From Bacillus sp. RO2 (GTDB lineage: Bacteria > Bacillota > Bacilli > Bacillales > Bacillaceae_I): a DNA stretch of 64,000 bases. The position numbers and the translations under genes were made by a program. Numbering within the stretch: the first letter of the stretch is position 1; every line of letters begins with the position of its first letter. A model generated the notes under the pieces. The model worked only from the letters and a program-made list of their open reading frames with translations, made no database searches and was not told the origin of the DNA. Of this stretch, positions 34,339 through 42,519 are shown piece by piece. Location: contig NZ_JAAXCU010000046.1 in the NCBI RefSeq assembly GCF_012911845.1, positions 207,381 to 271,380 on the forward strand. The letters are read 5' to 3'.

Positions 34339-35289
34339 TTACCTCCTCAGCTTTGGATCTAGTGCGTCTTGTAATCCGTCTCCAAGCACGTTAAACGCAA
34401 ACATTGTCATGGAGATGAAGAATGCCGGGAAGAAAAGGCGCCACCAATGTCCTGAAATGATCGTTGGCAGTCCATCATTCGCCATTACACCCCAGCTAGC
34501 ATAAGGTGCACTCACACCTAATCCAAGAAAGCTCAAAAATGCTTCGGCGAATATTGCTGCCGGTACCGTCAATGTCATCTGGACAATGATCGGTCCCATC
34601 GTATTTGGAAGAAGATTCTTTCTAATAATTCGAGAGGTCTTCGTTCCAAATGTTTTAGATGCTAGCACAAACTCATAATTCTTAATTTGTAATACTTGCC
34701 CCCTGACAATCCTCGCCATCCCAACCCAACCTGTCACAGTTAGTGCAATGATGATCGTCAGTAATCCAGGGCCCATCACAACCATAAGTAAAATGACAAC
34801 CAATAGATAAGGAAGTCCATAGAGCACTTCCACTACACGCATCATGGCGTTATCTGTCTTGCCACCTTTGTAGCCTGCAATCCCTCCGTAAACTACTCCG
34901 ATAATAAAATCTATCAGAGCGGCCATTAAACCAACAAATAAGGAAATTCTGGCACCATACCAGGTACGGGTGAAAACATCTCTTCCGAGTTCATCTGTAC
35001 CAAAAAGATGGGTGGAGGAAGGTGGTTGATTCTGATTAGGCAGATTTGTTTCCGTCACACTGTAAGGGGAAAATATAGGACCAAAAATGGCCATGATGGT
35101 CAAGAATACGAGAAAAACCAACCCTGCCATCGCCAGTTTATTTTTCAAAAGCCTTCGCCAAGCGTCTTGCCAATAAGAAAGACTTGGCCGGACAACAGCC
35201 TCTGCTTCTCCCTTATTTTTATCAACAGGTTTAAACCATTCATCCGGGATTCTGTTTTCGTGATTTTCTTGGAGTTTACGCTGCGCCAT
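34339..35289 (-). CDS. dppC: Dipeptide ABC transporter permease DppC
   Basis: A 316-aa permease with a long N-terminal cytosolic tail, a membrane helix near residues 50-72, the OppC N-terminal domain and BPD_transp_1 with five further helices. The EAA-like coupling loop ASKTFGTKTSRIIRKNLLPN contacts the ATPases. It starts one base after the dppB stop region, so the genes are tightly coupled. Confidence 0.94.
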   Translation of the reverse strand: MAQRKLQENHENRIPDEWFKPVDKNKGEAEAVVRPSLSYWQDAWRRLLKNKLAMAGLVFLVFLTIMAIFGPIFSPYSVTETNLPNQNQPPSSTHLFGTDELGRDVFTRTWYGARISLFVGLMAALIDFIIGVVYGGIAGYKGGKTDNAMMRVVEVLYGLPYLLVVILLMVVMGPGLLTIIIALTVTGWVGMARIVRGQVLQIKNYEFVLASKTFGTKTSRIIRKNLLPNTMGPIIVQMTLTVPAAIFAEAFLSFLGLGVSAPYASWGVMANDGLPTIISGHWWRLFFPAFFISMTMFAFNVLGDGLQDALDPKLRR

Positions 35290-35290
35290 A

Positions 35291-36235
35291 TTAGTTCCCC
35301 TCCTTTTTATGAAGCTTAATACGAGGGTCTAATATCCCGTAAGCTATATCTACAAGGAAAAGCATGATGATTAAAAACGCACTATAAAAAACGGTCGTTC
35401 CCATAATGACTGGATAGTCACGGGAGTTGATACTTTCCACGAAATATTTCCCCATGCCGGGAATGGCAAAGATTTTCTCAATCACAAATGTTCCAGTCAA
35501 AATCCCTGCAGCAAGAGTTCCCAAAATAGTAACAACCGGTAGCAGCGCATTTCGAAGTGCGTGCTTAAACACAATTTTTACAGGGGATAACCCTTTTGCT
35601 TTTGCAGTTCGTATGTAATCCTGTGTCAACACTTCCATCATGCTTGCTCTAGTCAATCTCGCAATGATTGCCATCGGACCGGTTGCAAGAGCCAATGTGG
35701 GCAAAATCATATGCTTCCAGCTCGTCCAAGTGGCAGGCGGAAGCAAGCCCCAAGTAACTGCAACTTGCTGTATGAGCAAGGTAGCAAGGACAAAATTGGG
35801 GATAGATATTCCGAACACTGCAAAGGTCATTGCCATGTAATCAATGACACCATTACGTTTAAGAGCAGCAATTACTCCCAGGAAAATACCTGAAATAACG
35901 GCAATCGTTAACGTAATCATCCCAAGCTCGAACGAAATTGGAAAACCTCGCCCCAACATGTCGTTTACTGTTTGGGAAGGTTGTTTAATCGATGGGCCGA
36001 AATCCAATGTCACTAATGTCTTTAAATACATCACATATTGCACCGGTATCGGCTTGTCCAAATGATAATGTGCTTCTAAGTTACGTTGAACCACATCGCT
36101 TGTAGAGCGCTCTTCATTGAGTGGCGAACCCGGAATGGCATGCATCAAGAAGAAAGTCAAAGTGATAATGACCCATAAAGTTATGAGCATTGCTAGTAAT
36201 CGTTTTATTATAAAAGTTCCCATTCTCCCACTCAC
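35291..36235 (-). CDS. dppB: Dipeptide ABC transporter permease DppB
   Basis: A 314-aa permease with an N-terminal helix (LLAMLITLWVIITLTFFLMHAIPG), then BPD_transp_1 with the coupling loop TAKAKGLSPVKIVFKHALRN. Very close to B. subtilis DppB throughout. The GTG at 36235 is listed; the ATG at 36223 is an alternative, and neither has an ideal ribosome site. Confidence 0.92.
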   Translation of the reverse strand: MSGRMGTFIIKRLLAMLITLWVIITLTFFLMHAIPGSPLNEERSTSDVVQRNLEAHYHLDKPIPVQYVMYLKTLVTLDFGPSIKQPSQTVNDMLGRGFPISFELGMITLTIAVISGIFLGVIAALKRNGVIDYMAMTFAVFGISIPNFVLATLLIQQVAVTWGLLPPATWTSWKHMILPTLALATGPMAIIARLTRASMMEVLTQDYIRTAKAKGLSPVKIVFKHALRNALLPVVTILGTLAAGILTGTFVIEKIFAIPGMGKYFVESINSRDYPVIMGTTVFYSAFLIIMLFLVDIAYGILDPRIKLHKKEGN

Positions 36236-36275
36236 ACTTTCTATACAATAGGGTTTTTATGTAATGAAGTATCCA

Positions 36276-37100
36276 TCAACAGAATGTTGTTCTCATAGCC
36301 AATTCTGTCATCACAAGCATAGCCTGATAAGCTTCTTTTATATCTTTTGCCTGATATTTGACAATTGTTGTTCCAGGCTCTATTTCGGTTCCAGGCATAA
36401 GGTTTGCCCATTCCGCTTGTCCGTAATTGGCAAATTCAATACGTAACGTTGGATGATCAGGCGGGACCAACGGTTTTATATTATGTATGTCATCCAATGC
36501 CTTGGATGTTCGCTCTTTAATTAGCGCTTGTGCTTTAATGGGAGTCAGTGATTTTGCAGCGGAACGTGATGCTGCTTCCTTGACAACTGCACAATGTATA
36601 CCTGGGATGAGGCTTTCTGCTTCAAGGGCTGTTTGGTCATCCCCTGCCACCATGATGACTGGTACACCATAATAACCAGCTACATAGGCATTAAAGCCCA
36701 ATTCGCCAACTTGCACGTCATTTATGTACATATTTCTTACACCAAAAATCATCGAGTGTGTCATGACGCCTTTCAACGATGCTCTTGCATGATATCCTAC
36801 AAAAATGGCAGCATCAAAGCTGTCATCCAATCCTTGAACCATAGAAAACGGTTTCACATCACCTGAAATCAATTTGGTTTCAGGGTGAAGATCCTCAATC
36901 AGTAAATTATTCATTTTTGAATGGCTATCATTGACAATTACTTCGTTAAAACCTTTTTCAAAAGCCGTGGTCACCACCGCATTTGCTTCCTGGGTCATTA
37001 TTTTACGACCACGTTCATAGTTATGCAGTCTAGAATCGACATCGGTATGATCTACCAGACCACTAATTCCTTCCATATCAACCGATATATATAAATTCAA
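36276..37100 (-). CDS. dppA: D-aminopeptidase DppA
   Basis: A 274-aa zinc D-aminopeptidase (M55), self-compartmentalising in B. subtilis, releasing D-Ala from D-Ala peptides. Zinc ligands Asp8 and Glu10 (SVDMEG), His in VNDSHSKMNN and GYHARA, and Glu in GELGFNA; the His of MTHSM fits the nucleophile position. The TTG start lies 7 nt after AGGAGG. First gene of the operon, with a strong promoter and a CodY-like box just upstream. Confidence 0.95.
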   Translation of the reverse strand: MNLYISVDMEGISGLVDHTDVDSRLHNYERGRKIMTQEANAVVTTAFEKGFNEVIVNDSHSKMNNLLIEDLHPETKLISGDVKPFSMVQGLDDSFDAAIFVGYHARASLKGVMTHSMIFGVRNMYINDVQVGELGFNAYVAGYYGVPVIMVAGDDQTALEAESLIPGIHCAVVKEAASRSAAKSLTPIKAQALIKERTSKALDDIHNIKPLVPPDHPTLRIEFANYGQAEWANLMPGTEIEPGTTIVKYQAKDIKEAYQAMLVMTELAMRTTFC

Positions 37101-37123
37101 CCAATTCCCTCCTTTTGTGTTAC

Positions 37124-37138
37124 AATTTTCTTAATATT
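37124..37138 (-). promoter_or_regulatory. CodY-like box
   Basis: AATATTAAGAAAATT on the minus strand, two mismatches from the CodY consensus AATTTTCWGAAAATT. It overlaps the -10 and the transcript start. B. subtilis dpp is known to be CodY-repressed. Confidence 0.6.
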
Positions 37139-37164
37139 ATAACAGTATTATGTTTATGATTCAA
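37136..37164 (-). promoter_or_regulatory. Promoter of the dpp operon
   Basis: -35 TTGAAT (37159-37164), 17-nt spacer, perfect -10 TATAAT (37136-37141) on the minus strand. The rest of the 303-nt gap is AT-rich without further recognisable signals apart from the PfpI terminator. Confidence 0.75.
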
Positions 37165-37352
37165 TCAAACTAGAATAATATGAGTCTAATTATTCAGACT
37201 TTTCATTTATATGTGCTAAAACCTTATTAAAACAAGGTGCACATGAAACAAATGACGCTTGTTATATAAGTTTATGTATGAAAATAATAGTAATCTTTAA
37301 ATAAAAACGTATTCCAATAAAACTTTTTAGTATATTTTGGTATTTTGTTTCA

Positions 37353-37394
37353 TAAAAAAAGATCCAGATTGGAGTATTTCTCCTCGTCTGGATC
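37353..37394 (-). terminator. Terminator of the PfpI gene
   Basis: GATCCAGA / TCTGGATC stem with a smaller inner hairpin, then TTTTTTT on the minus strand. Confidence 0.82.
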
Positions 37395-37403
37395 CTTCTT
37401 TTT

Positions 37404-37922
37404 TTATTTACTTAAAACCTTCAATGATTCTCTGATGAAAGCAGGAATATCATCTGGTGTTCTACTAGAAACCAACTGATCATGACATACGACAACTTCC
37501 TTGTCATGGAAATGAGCACCTGCGTTTTGCAGATCAATTTTAATGGAAGTATATCCCGTGATATCTCTTCCTTTAAGTGCTTCTGCCGTAATTAGTAATT
37601 GCGGGCCATGACAGATAGCAAAAACCGGTTTTTGGTCATCCATGAATGCTTTCGTAAAGGTAACAAAGCGGTCATCCGCCCTTAAAATGTCCGGTGAGAA
37701 TCCTCCCGGGAGCAACAAGGCATCGAAATCTTCTGGACTTACATCATCAATTCCTGCGTCAGTTGTGACCTCCACTCCATCCGTTTTACCTTTAACGGTT
37801 TCTCCCTTGGATTTCTCAATAACTGTCAGCTTGTGTCCAGCCTCTTCAAAAGCTTTGGCAGGTTCTGTGTACTCTGAGTCTTCAAATTCATTGGTTAGTA
37901 ATACTGCAATTTTTTTACTCAT
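37404..37922 (-). CDS. PfpI/DJ-1 family protein (general stress protein 18-like)
   Basis: A 172-aa class I glutamine amidotransferase-like fold. The nucleophile elbow is AICHGPQ with Cys about 104, and His follows directly; an acidic partner lies in the N-terminal half (EFEDSEYTEP). Relatives (YfkM, YraA) are general stress proteins proposed to deglycate or chaperone proteins. The ATG at 37922 has GGAG about 10 nt upstream; the longer frame has none. Monocistronic. Confidence 0.88.
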   Translation of the reverse strand: MSKKIAVLLTNEFEDSEYTEPAKAFEEAGHKLTVIEKSKGETVKGKTDGVEVTTDAGIDDVSPEDFDALLLPGGFSPDILRADDRFVTFTKAFMDDQKPVFAICHGPQLLITAEALKGRDITGYTSIKIDLQNAGAHFHDKEVVVCHDQLVSSRTPDDIPAFIRESLKVLSK

Positions 37923-38031
37923 TATATAACGACTCCTTTTTGTTAGATTGCTCTGCTGCAAGGATGATACGCTTTGCAATATATTCAGAGCCACTTAGCT
38001 ACATTAGATAAAGTACCCGCCAGCAATCAAA

Positions 38032-39330
38032 CTAAACGTTTCCTTGCGCATCCGGCAAGAACTGCTGAAAAATGGAATCCTTCTGAATGGGATAAATCTC
38101 TTTACCTGCCACATCGTTAATAATTGTTTGGTTCCGCATGACTGCCAGACTTAAATTGGTAGCTGCTGTACCATGAGAATGGTCAAGATTGGTGGACATA
38201 TATATATGATTCATTCTTTCTTTCTTCCAAACTAAGCGAAACTTCTTGTCTACTTTGAATTCCTTTTCACTTTCCCATTGGATTTCCTCTTTATTATTCC
38301 AAATCCACTTAGGGATGTGAGGTTTGTAACCTGTTGCGAGTACGACCTTATCTGCTCGTACCGTAAAATCTACTCCCTTCTCCCATTGATGGCAGGAGAC
38401 GATTAAGGAGTTATCTTCCTCTTTAATAGCATGTACTTCTGTTAAGGGCTGTATGGTGATCTTTTTATCCAGCCCTTCAACTGAACGGTTGTACAGAAGG
38501 TCATAGATCATAATTAAAGTTTCTTTGTCCACCCCATTACGGACCGTATCCAATCTTGCCAGTGCTTCTTTTCGTTTTTCATAGGAAAGAGAATGGTAAT
38601 ATTGAACATAGTCTGGCGAGAATACCTCCTGTCCAAGCTTTGCACTTTCCAGCTGAGCAAAGCTGGAAGATCGAGTGTACCAAGTAAGAGAGTAGTTATT
38701 ATGCTTTTGATCTTCAAGCAATTCGTAGAAAACCTCTGCAGCACTTTGGCCAGATCCAACGATAATAACGGATGAGGAATCTTTAATTTCATTAACAGCT
38801 TGTAAATACTTACTTGTATGAACCAAATGTTCACTTTCTTCCATATTGTTTGGGATGAAAGGGACACTACCTGTCCCAACTACAACATGCTTTGCAAAAT
38901 ACGTTTCGACTTCAAATGTATCTGCGTTTTTCACCTCAACTTCATAAACATCCCCGTTGTAAGAGACCGCCACTACTTCTGAATGAAATTGGCAGTTTTG
39001 AAGTTGCTCTGATACCCATTTTGCATAAAGATTATATTCTCTTCTAGGGATATCAAACCTACGATAGAAGAAAAATTGAAAAAGCCTGTTCTGGTTATGT
39101 ACATAATTGAGGAAACTGTAAGGACTTGTCGGATCAGCAAAAGTAACCAAGTCTGCAATAAATGGAACTTGCAAATCAGACTGTTCAATAAGCATACCTG
39201 GATGCCAGTTGAAACACTCTTCTTTATCAAAAAAGATGGAAGAAAGATCAGGCTGCTTTTCTATTAATGCCGCCAAACCCAGATTAAAAGGCCCTATCCC
39301 TATTCCAATAAGGTCATATATTTTTTTCAT
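38032..39330 (-). CDS. L-lysine/L-ornithine N-monooxygenase (SidA/IucD family)
   Basis: A 432-aa flavin N-hydroxylating monooxygenase. FAD motif GIGIGPFNLGLA (9-20 region), the WHPGM and DLVTFADPTSPYSFLNY substrate segments, NADPH motif VIIVGSGQSAAEVF and the C-terminal ATGYKPHIP and NLDHSHGTAATNLSL. These enzymes hydroxylate the side-chain amine for hydroxamate siderophores. No siderophore synthetase, transporter or clear Fur box lies nearby, so it is an orphan. Start ambiguous: ATG 39330 (GGGGAG 10 nt upstream) or 39336. Confidence 0.9.
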   Translation of the reverse strand: MKKIYDLIGIGIGPFNLGLAALIEKQPDLSSIFFDKEECFNWHPGMLIEQSDLQVPFIADLVTFADPTSPYSFLNYVHNQNRLFQFFFYRRFDIPRREYNLYAKWVSEQLQNCQFHSEVVAVSYNGDVYEVEVKNADTFEVETYFAKHVVVGTGSVPFIPNNMEESEHLVHTSKYLQAVNEIKDSSSVIIVGSGQSAAEVFYELLEDQKHNNYSLTWYTRSSSFAQLESAKLGQEVFSPDYVQYYHSLSYEKRKEALARLDTVRNGVDKETLIMIYDLLYNRSVEGLDKKITIQPLTEVHAIKEEDNSLIVSCHQWEKGVDFTVRADKVVLATGYKPHIPKWIWNNKEEIQWESEKEFKVDKKFRLVWKKERMNHIYMSTNLDHSHGTAATNLSLAVMRNQTIINDVAGKEIYPIQKDSIFQQFLPDAQGNV

Positions 39331-39410
39331 TGACATCAGTCTCCCCATTTCAACTAGAATGTCTTATTTATACCCTTTATTTCAAAAAATACTTCCTTTA
39401 AATATGTTAA

Positions 39411-39443
39411 AAGAAAAAAGGGACAGAGACTTAGTCTCTGTCC
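39411..39443 (-). terminator. Terminator of the sensor kinase gene
   Basis: GGACAGAGACT / AGTCTCTGTCC stem, then CTTTTTTCTTTT on the minus strand. Confidence 0.8.
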
Positions 39444-39545
39444 AATAATCCCGTGTACGAAAGGAGAAGGAAGCTGCACACGATATATTTTATGCATAAA
39501 TCTATGAACTGCTTGGTCATCTATCTCTTATCAAACGCACATTTT

Positions 39546-40817
39546 TTATTGTGTTGGAAGGTCAATCGTGACAGTTGTCCCGTTTCCTTCTTTGCTTTCA
39601 AAACGGATATTACCTTGATGTTCTTCAATAATCTTTTTGGTTATCGTCAATCCGAGTCCCATTCCTTTTTCCTTGGAAGTGAAAAAAGGACTACCGATAT
39701 TATCCATATTGGAAGATGAGATTCCAATCCCATCATCTTTCACTTGAATACTACTTCTTCCCTCTTCTGAATTTGTCAAACCGCTAATGGTTATAGTCCC
39801 TCCGCTAGGCATCGCTTCCATGGAGTTCTTAATTAAATTGATAAATACTTGTTTGAGATTATTCTTGTCCCCTCTTACCATCGTTTTAGGATCCAACTTT
39901 TCAATGGAAAAGGAAATGTTATAATTATTTGCTTCATTCTCCACTAAGTTGATTACATATTGGAGGACTTCTAATATCGGAATAAGTGTTAGTTCCTTTG
40001 TTTGAGGTTTAGATAGAACGAGCAGCTCTGAGACAATATCATTTATTCTATCAATTTCAGATAGCACCATTTCCACATGCTTTTTGTTTGCATTTCCAGA
40101 CCTTTGGATCAATTGAATAAACCCCTTGATTGAGGTTAACGGATTTTTTATTTCATGGGCAATACCCGCGGAAAGTTCACCAACCACGGATAGTTTCTCT
40201 TTTGTTACCAACAATTGTTCCGTTTTTTTCAGAGATGATATGTCTCTACCTATCGTAACAAGTGCTTTTCTCCGCCCATCCGCATGAAACAACGGAACCT
40301 TAATCACATCAAATGTCTTCTGTTCCCCATCTGCAAGGCAGAACGATTCCTCATCCCGAGAAATCTTGCCTCCCTTCCAGGTCTGCTCGTCTGTTATCAT
40401 ACAATATTCAAAAGCTTCCAAAAAATGTGGAGAATAAGCCCCTAACTCTACATCCGTCTTTCCTTTGTAATCAACGTTTTGCAAATCATAAAGCTCTAGA
40501 CCATATTCATTTGTTTGCAGCCATCTACCTTCACCGTCTTTGAAGCATACAAAGTCAGGCATATTGTTTATTAGAGTTGACAGCTCTTGTTCCTTTTGTT
40601 CAAGCTCTTTTAATGCCGCATGCTTTTTCAGAATCACATATAACAGTATCGTTGTGAAGAGTATAAATAGCCAGCCTTTTAGAAGGTTAATATATTCTGA
40701 AATAACATAATGTTCGTTTTGCTTTAGTACGTATATCCAATAATCAGTCAGTCCAATCCATACAAATCCAAATAACAGATAAATTAAAGGTATAAACTTT
40801 AACCAATTCTTCTTCAT
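39546..40817 (-). CDS. Sporulation-type sensor histidine kinase
   Basis: A 423-aa kinase with two membrane helices (about 9-30 and 46-63) and a short extracellular loop, a PAS domain (about 78-195: NNMPDFVCFKDGEGRWLQTN), HisKA with phospho-His221 (AGIAHEIKNPLTSIKGF) and HATPase_c (N box INLIKNSMEA, G1 DDGIGI, G2 GMGLGL). The layout and the HEIKNPLTSIKGF box resemble KinC/KinD/KinE, which feed the Spo0F phosphorelay. No response regulator is adjacent, as for those kinases. Direct role in the phosphorelay is inference. Confidence 0.9.
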   Translation of the reverse strand: MKKNWLKFIPLIYLLFGFVWIGLTDYWIYVLKQNEHYVISEYINLLKGWLFILFTTILLYVILKKHAALKELEQKEQELSTLINNMPDFVCFKDGEGRWLQTNEYGLELYDLQNVDYKGKTDVELGAYSPHFLEAFEYCMITDEQTWKGGKISRDEESFCLADGEQKTFDVIKVPLFHADGRRKALVTIGRDISSLKKTEQLLVTKEKLSVVGELSAGIAHEIKNPLTSIKGFIQLIQRSGNANKKHVEMVLSEIDRINDIVSELLVLSKPQTKELTLIPILEVLQYVINLVENEANNYNISFSIEKLDPKTMVRGDKNNLKQVFINLIKNSMEAMPSGGTITISGLTNSEEGRSSIQVKDDGIGISSSNMDNIGSPFFTSKEKGMGLGLTITKKIIEEHQGNIRFESKEGNGTTVTIDLPTQ

Positions 40818-41045
40818 AAAATACCTCTTATATCTTTAAAAATAGTTTTATTTCATTAAAATAATCTTATAATCATCTGATACTTTCATTATATCTTTTA
40901 ACCTGAAATATAGATACAAAGTCCCACTTGGGAAAGTCAGATGAAAATTCATCGAATTATACCTAAAAGTCATTATACACTTTCCTGCACTGTTATTGCT
41001 AGTTACTTTCTCAGTATAGTTCTTTTTTCACATGTATTAGAAAAG

Positions 41046-41070
41046 GTTTAACCAGGTACCAGCAGGGTAT
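41046..41070 (+). promoter_or_regulatory. sigmaB-type promoter
   Basis: GTTTAA (41046-41051), 13-nt spacer, GGGTAT (41065-41070), an exact match to the general stress sigmaB consensus. It lies 38 nt upstream of the 50-aa gene. Confidence 0.75.
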
Positions 41071-41108
41071 ATATTTGGTAAAACAAAGATTTATTGGGAG
41101 GAATTTAT

Positions 41109-41261
41109 ATGGAAGATAGAGATGTGAGAGTTGATAAAAGAGAAACTAAAGAAGATCGCGGTTTAGTCGCTTCAACATTCATTAAATATACTGCCTACCT
41201 CATAATATTTTTTGGAATCATTTGGTTCATTATCAGTTATTTACTACCAATGTTCCAATAA
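41109..41261 (+). CDS. 50-aa single-span membrane protein
   Basis: Starts 7 nt after GGGAGG. N-terminal 20 residues are charged (MEDRDVRVDKRETKEDRG), followed by one membrane helix (YTAYLIIFFGIIWFIISYLL). A sigmaB-consensus promoter precedes it and a strong terminator follows, so it is a complete small transcription unit. Family and function are not known to me; the promoter suggests a general stress role. Confidence 0.8.
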   Translation: MEDRDVRVDKRETKEDRGLVASTFIKYTAYLIIFFGIIWFIISYLLPMFQ

Positions 41262-41265
41262 GCAA

Positions 41266-41305
41266 ACAAAGCCCAAGTCTTTGCGGACTTGGGCTTTGTT
41301 ATATT
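41266..41305 (+). terminator. Bidirectional terminator
   Basis: 14-bp stem ACAAAGCCCAAGTC / GACTTGGGCTTTGT with T-rich flanks on both sides; serves the 50-aa gene and the convergent beta-propeller gene. Confidence 0.85.
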
Positions 41306-41312
41306 TTCATAA

Positions 41313-42368
41313 TTAAAGAATGGTCCCAGAAAACTGAGGCATTTGTAAAGGGATGGATTGAATCTTTTCACCGTTAATATCCACTGCCCACAGTTTGTAA
41401 TTCGGTTTTCCTCTCAACCAACTCTGATCCTGAATAAATAACACCCTGTTTCTGTCACGGAAGAATACCGGCTCAGTAATTAAAGTACGAAAACTTGTAA
41501 TAGGCTGAACTTCTTTCCCACTCACATTCATGGTGTACATTTCATAGATATACTCTGACTTTTCACGAGGATTTTCACTTGCAGCGGAAAATGCAATAAT
41601 GTCTCCAGTAGGAGAGAGTTTGCCGCTATAGATAATATTTGTTTTAAATTCAAAACTAGGATTTACATATTTCTTTTCCATTGTTTGAGTATCCATGATA
41701 ATAAAGGAAGAATACAGACCTTTATCTTCCTCTTTTCCCCACTCTACATAGCCAAGTTTCGCTCCATCTTTTGTTAATGAGAGACTTCGCTTTTTCAAGC
41801 TTTCATCATGAGTTAGTCTCTCCTTCTTGTCACCCTTTATTGAGATGGTATATAAGTCGATGTTAGTTGGCCCTTCCTCCATTTCATTGCCTTCTTTATA
41901 TTTCTTTGCTGCTAAATAGAAGATGGATTGGTCATCTTGGGAAAAAATCGCATCTGTTATTAGCTCACCATCTTGTGATAGGCGGACGAGATCACTACCA
42001 TCACTATTCATAATGTAAAGTGATCTAGTTAATGTGTTATCACCTTTTTCTTGGGATAAAAAGAGGATCTTATCTCCCTTGGAAGAAAAACGAGGATGCA
42101 CATGGCTTTCTTCCTGCCTTGGGTAGGTAAGCTGATTGACATTACTGCCATCAACATCTGCTTTATATAACGCTCCATCCCCGCTTTGAAAAAAAGGAAA
42201 AACGATCGATTGATCGTCAGGAGACAGGGCCACAGTCTCCCCGAATCCATTATCAATAGGAAGCCATGACCGGGTAAATCGTTCTGAAAAGAAATATAGA
42301 AGGACGGATATGATGATGACAAATCCTATGAGGGAGATGGTGAATAGCTTTAATGTTTGTTTTTTCAT
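41313..42368 (-). CDS. Membrane-anchored TolB-like beta-propeller protein
   Basis: A 351-aa protein with an N-terminal membrane anchor (about 7-27) and an extracytoplasmic propeller of PD40/WD40-like repeats. Recurrent motifs such as SPDDQSIVFPF, SSKGDKILFLS, YIMNSDGSDL, SPTGDIIAFSA and YTMNVSGKEV mark the blades. Such proteins are usually scaffolds; no enzyme motif is seen. GAGG is 9 nt before the ATG at 42368. Function unknown. Confidence 0.8.
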   Translation of the reverse strand: MKKQTLKLFTISLIGFVIIISVLLYFFSERFTRSWLPIDNGFGETVALSPDDQSIVFPFFQSGDGALYKADVDGSNVNQLTYPRQEESHVHPRFSSKGDKILFLSQEKGDNTLTRSLYIMNSDGSDLVRLSQDGELITDAIFSQDDQSIFYLAAKKYKEGNEMEEGPTNIDLYTISIKGDKKERLTHDESLKKRSLSLTKDGAKLGYVEWGKEEDKGLYSSFIIMDTQTMEKKYVNPSFEFKTNIIYSGKLSPTGDIIAFSAASENPREKSEYIYEMYTMNVSGKEVQPITSFRTLITEPVFFRDRNRVLFIQDQSWLRGKPNYKLWAVDINGEKIQSIPLQMPQFSGTIL

Positions 42369-42459
42369 CGGTATCAGCCTCTTTCTAATTGATAGAATTA
42401 GTTCTTGGTAGTTTACCCTCAAATGGAAAATCCTACTTATTTTTTACTACTCATTTTTA

Positions 42460-42495
42460 AAAAAATGCAAAAAGCAACCTAATAAAAGATTGCTT
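42460..42495 (-). terminator. murG-like gene terminator
   Basis: AAGCAATC / GGTTGCTT stem (one G-U) with TTTTTGCATTTTTTT downstream on the minus strand. Confidence 0.7.
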
Positions 42496-42519
42496 CCGTC
42501 AAATAGCATTCATATACCT

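Noticed and set aside
39331..39410. Fur box upstream of the N-monooxygenase gene
   Set aside because: No stretch resembles GATAATGATAATCATTATC closely enough.
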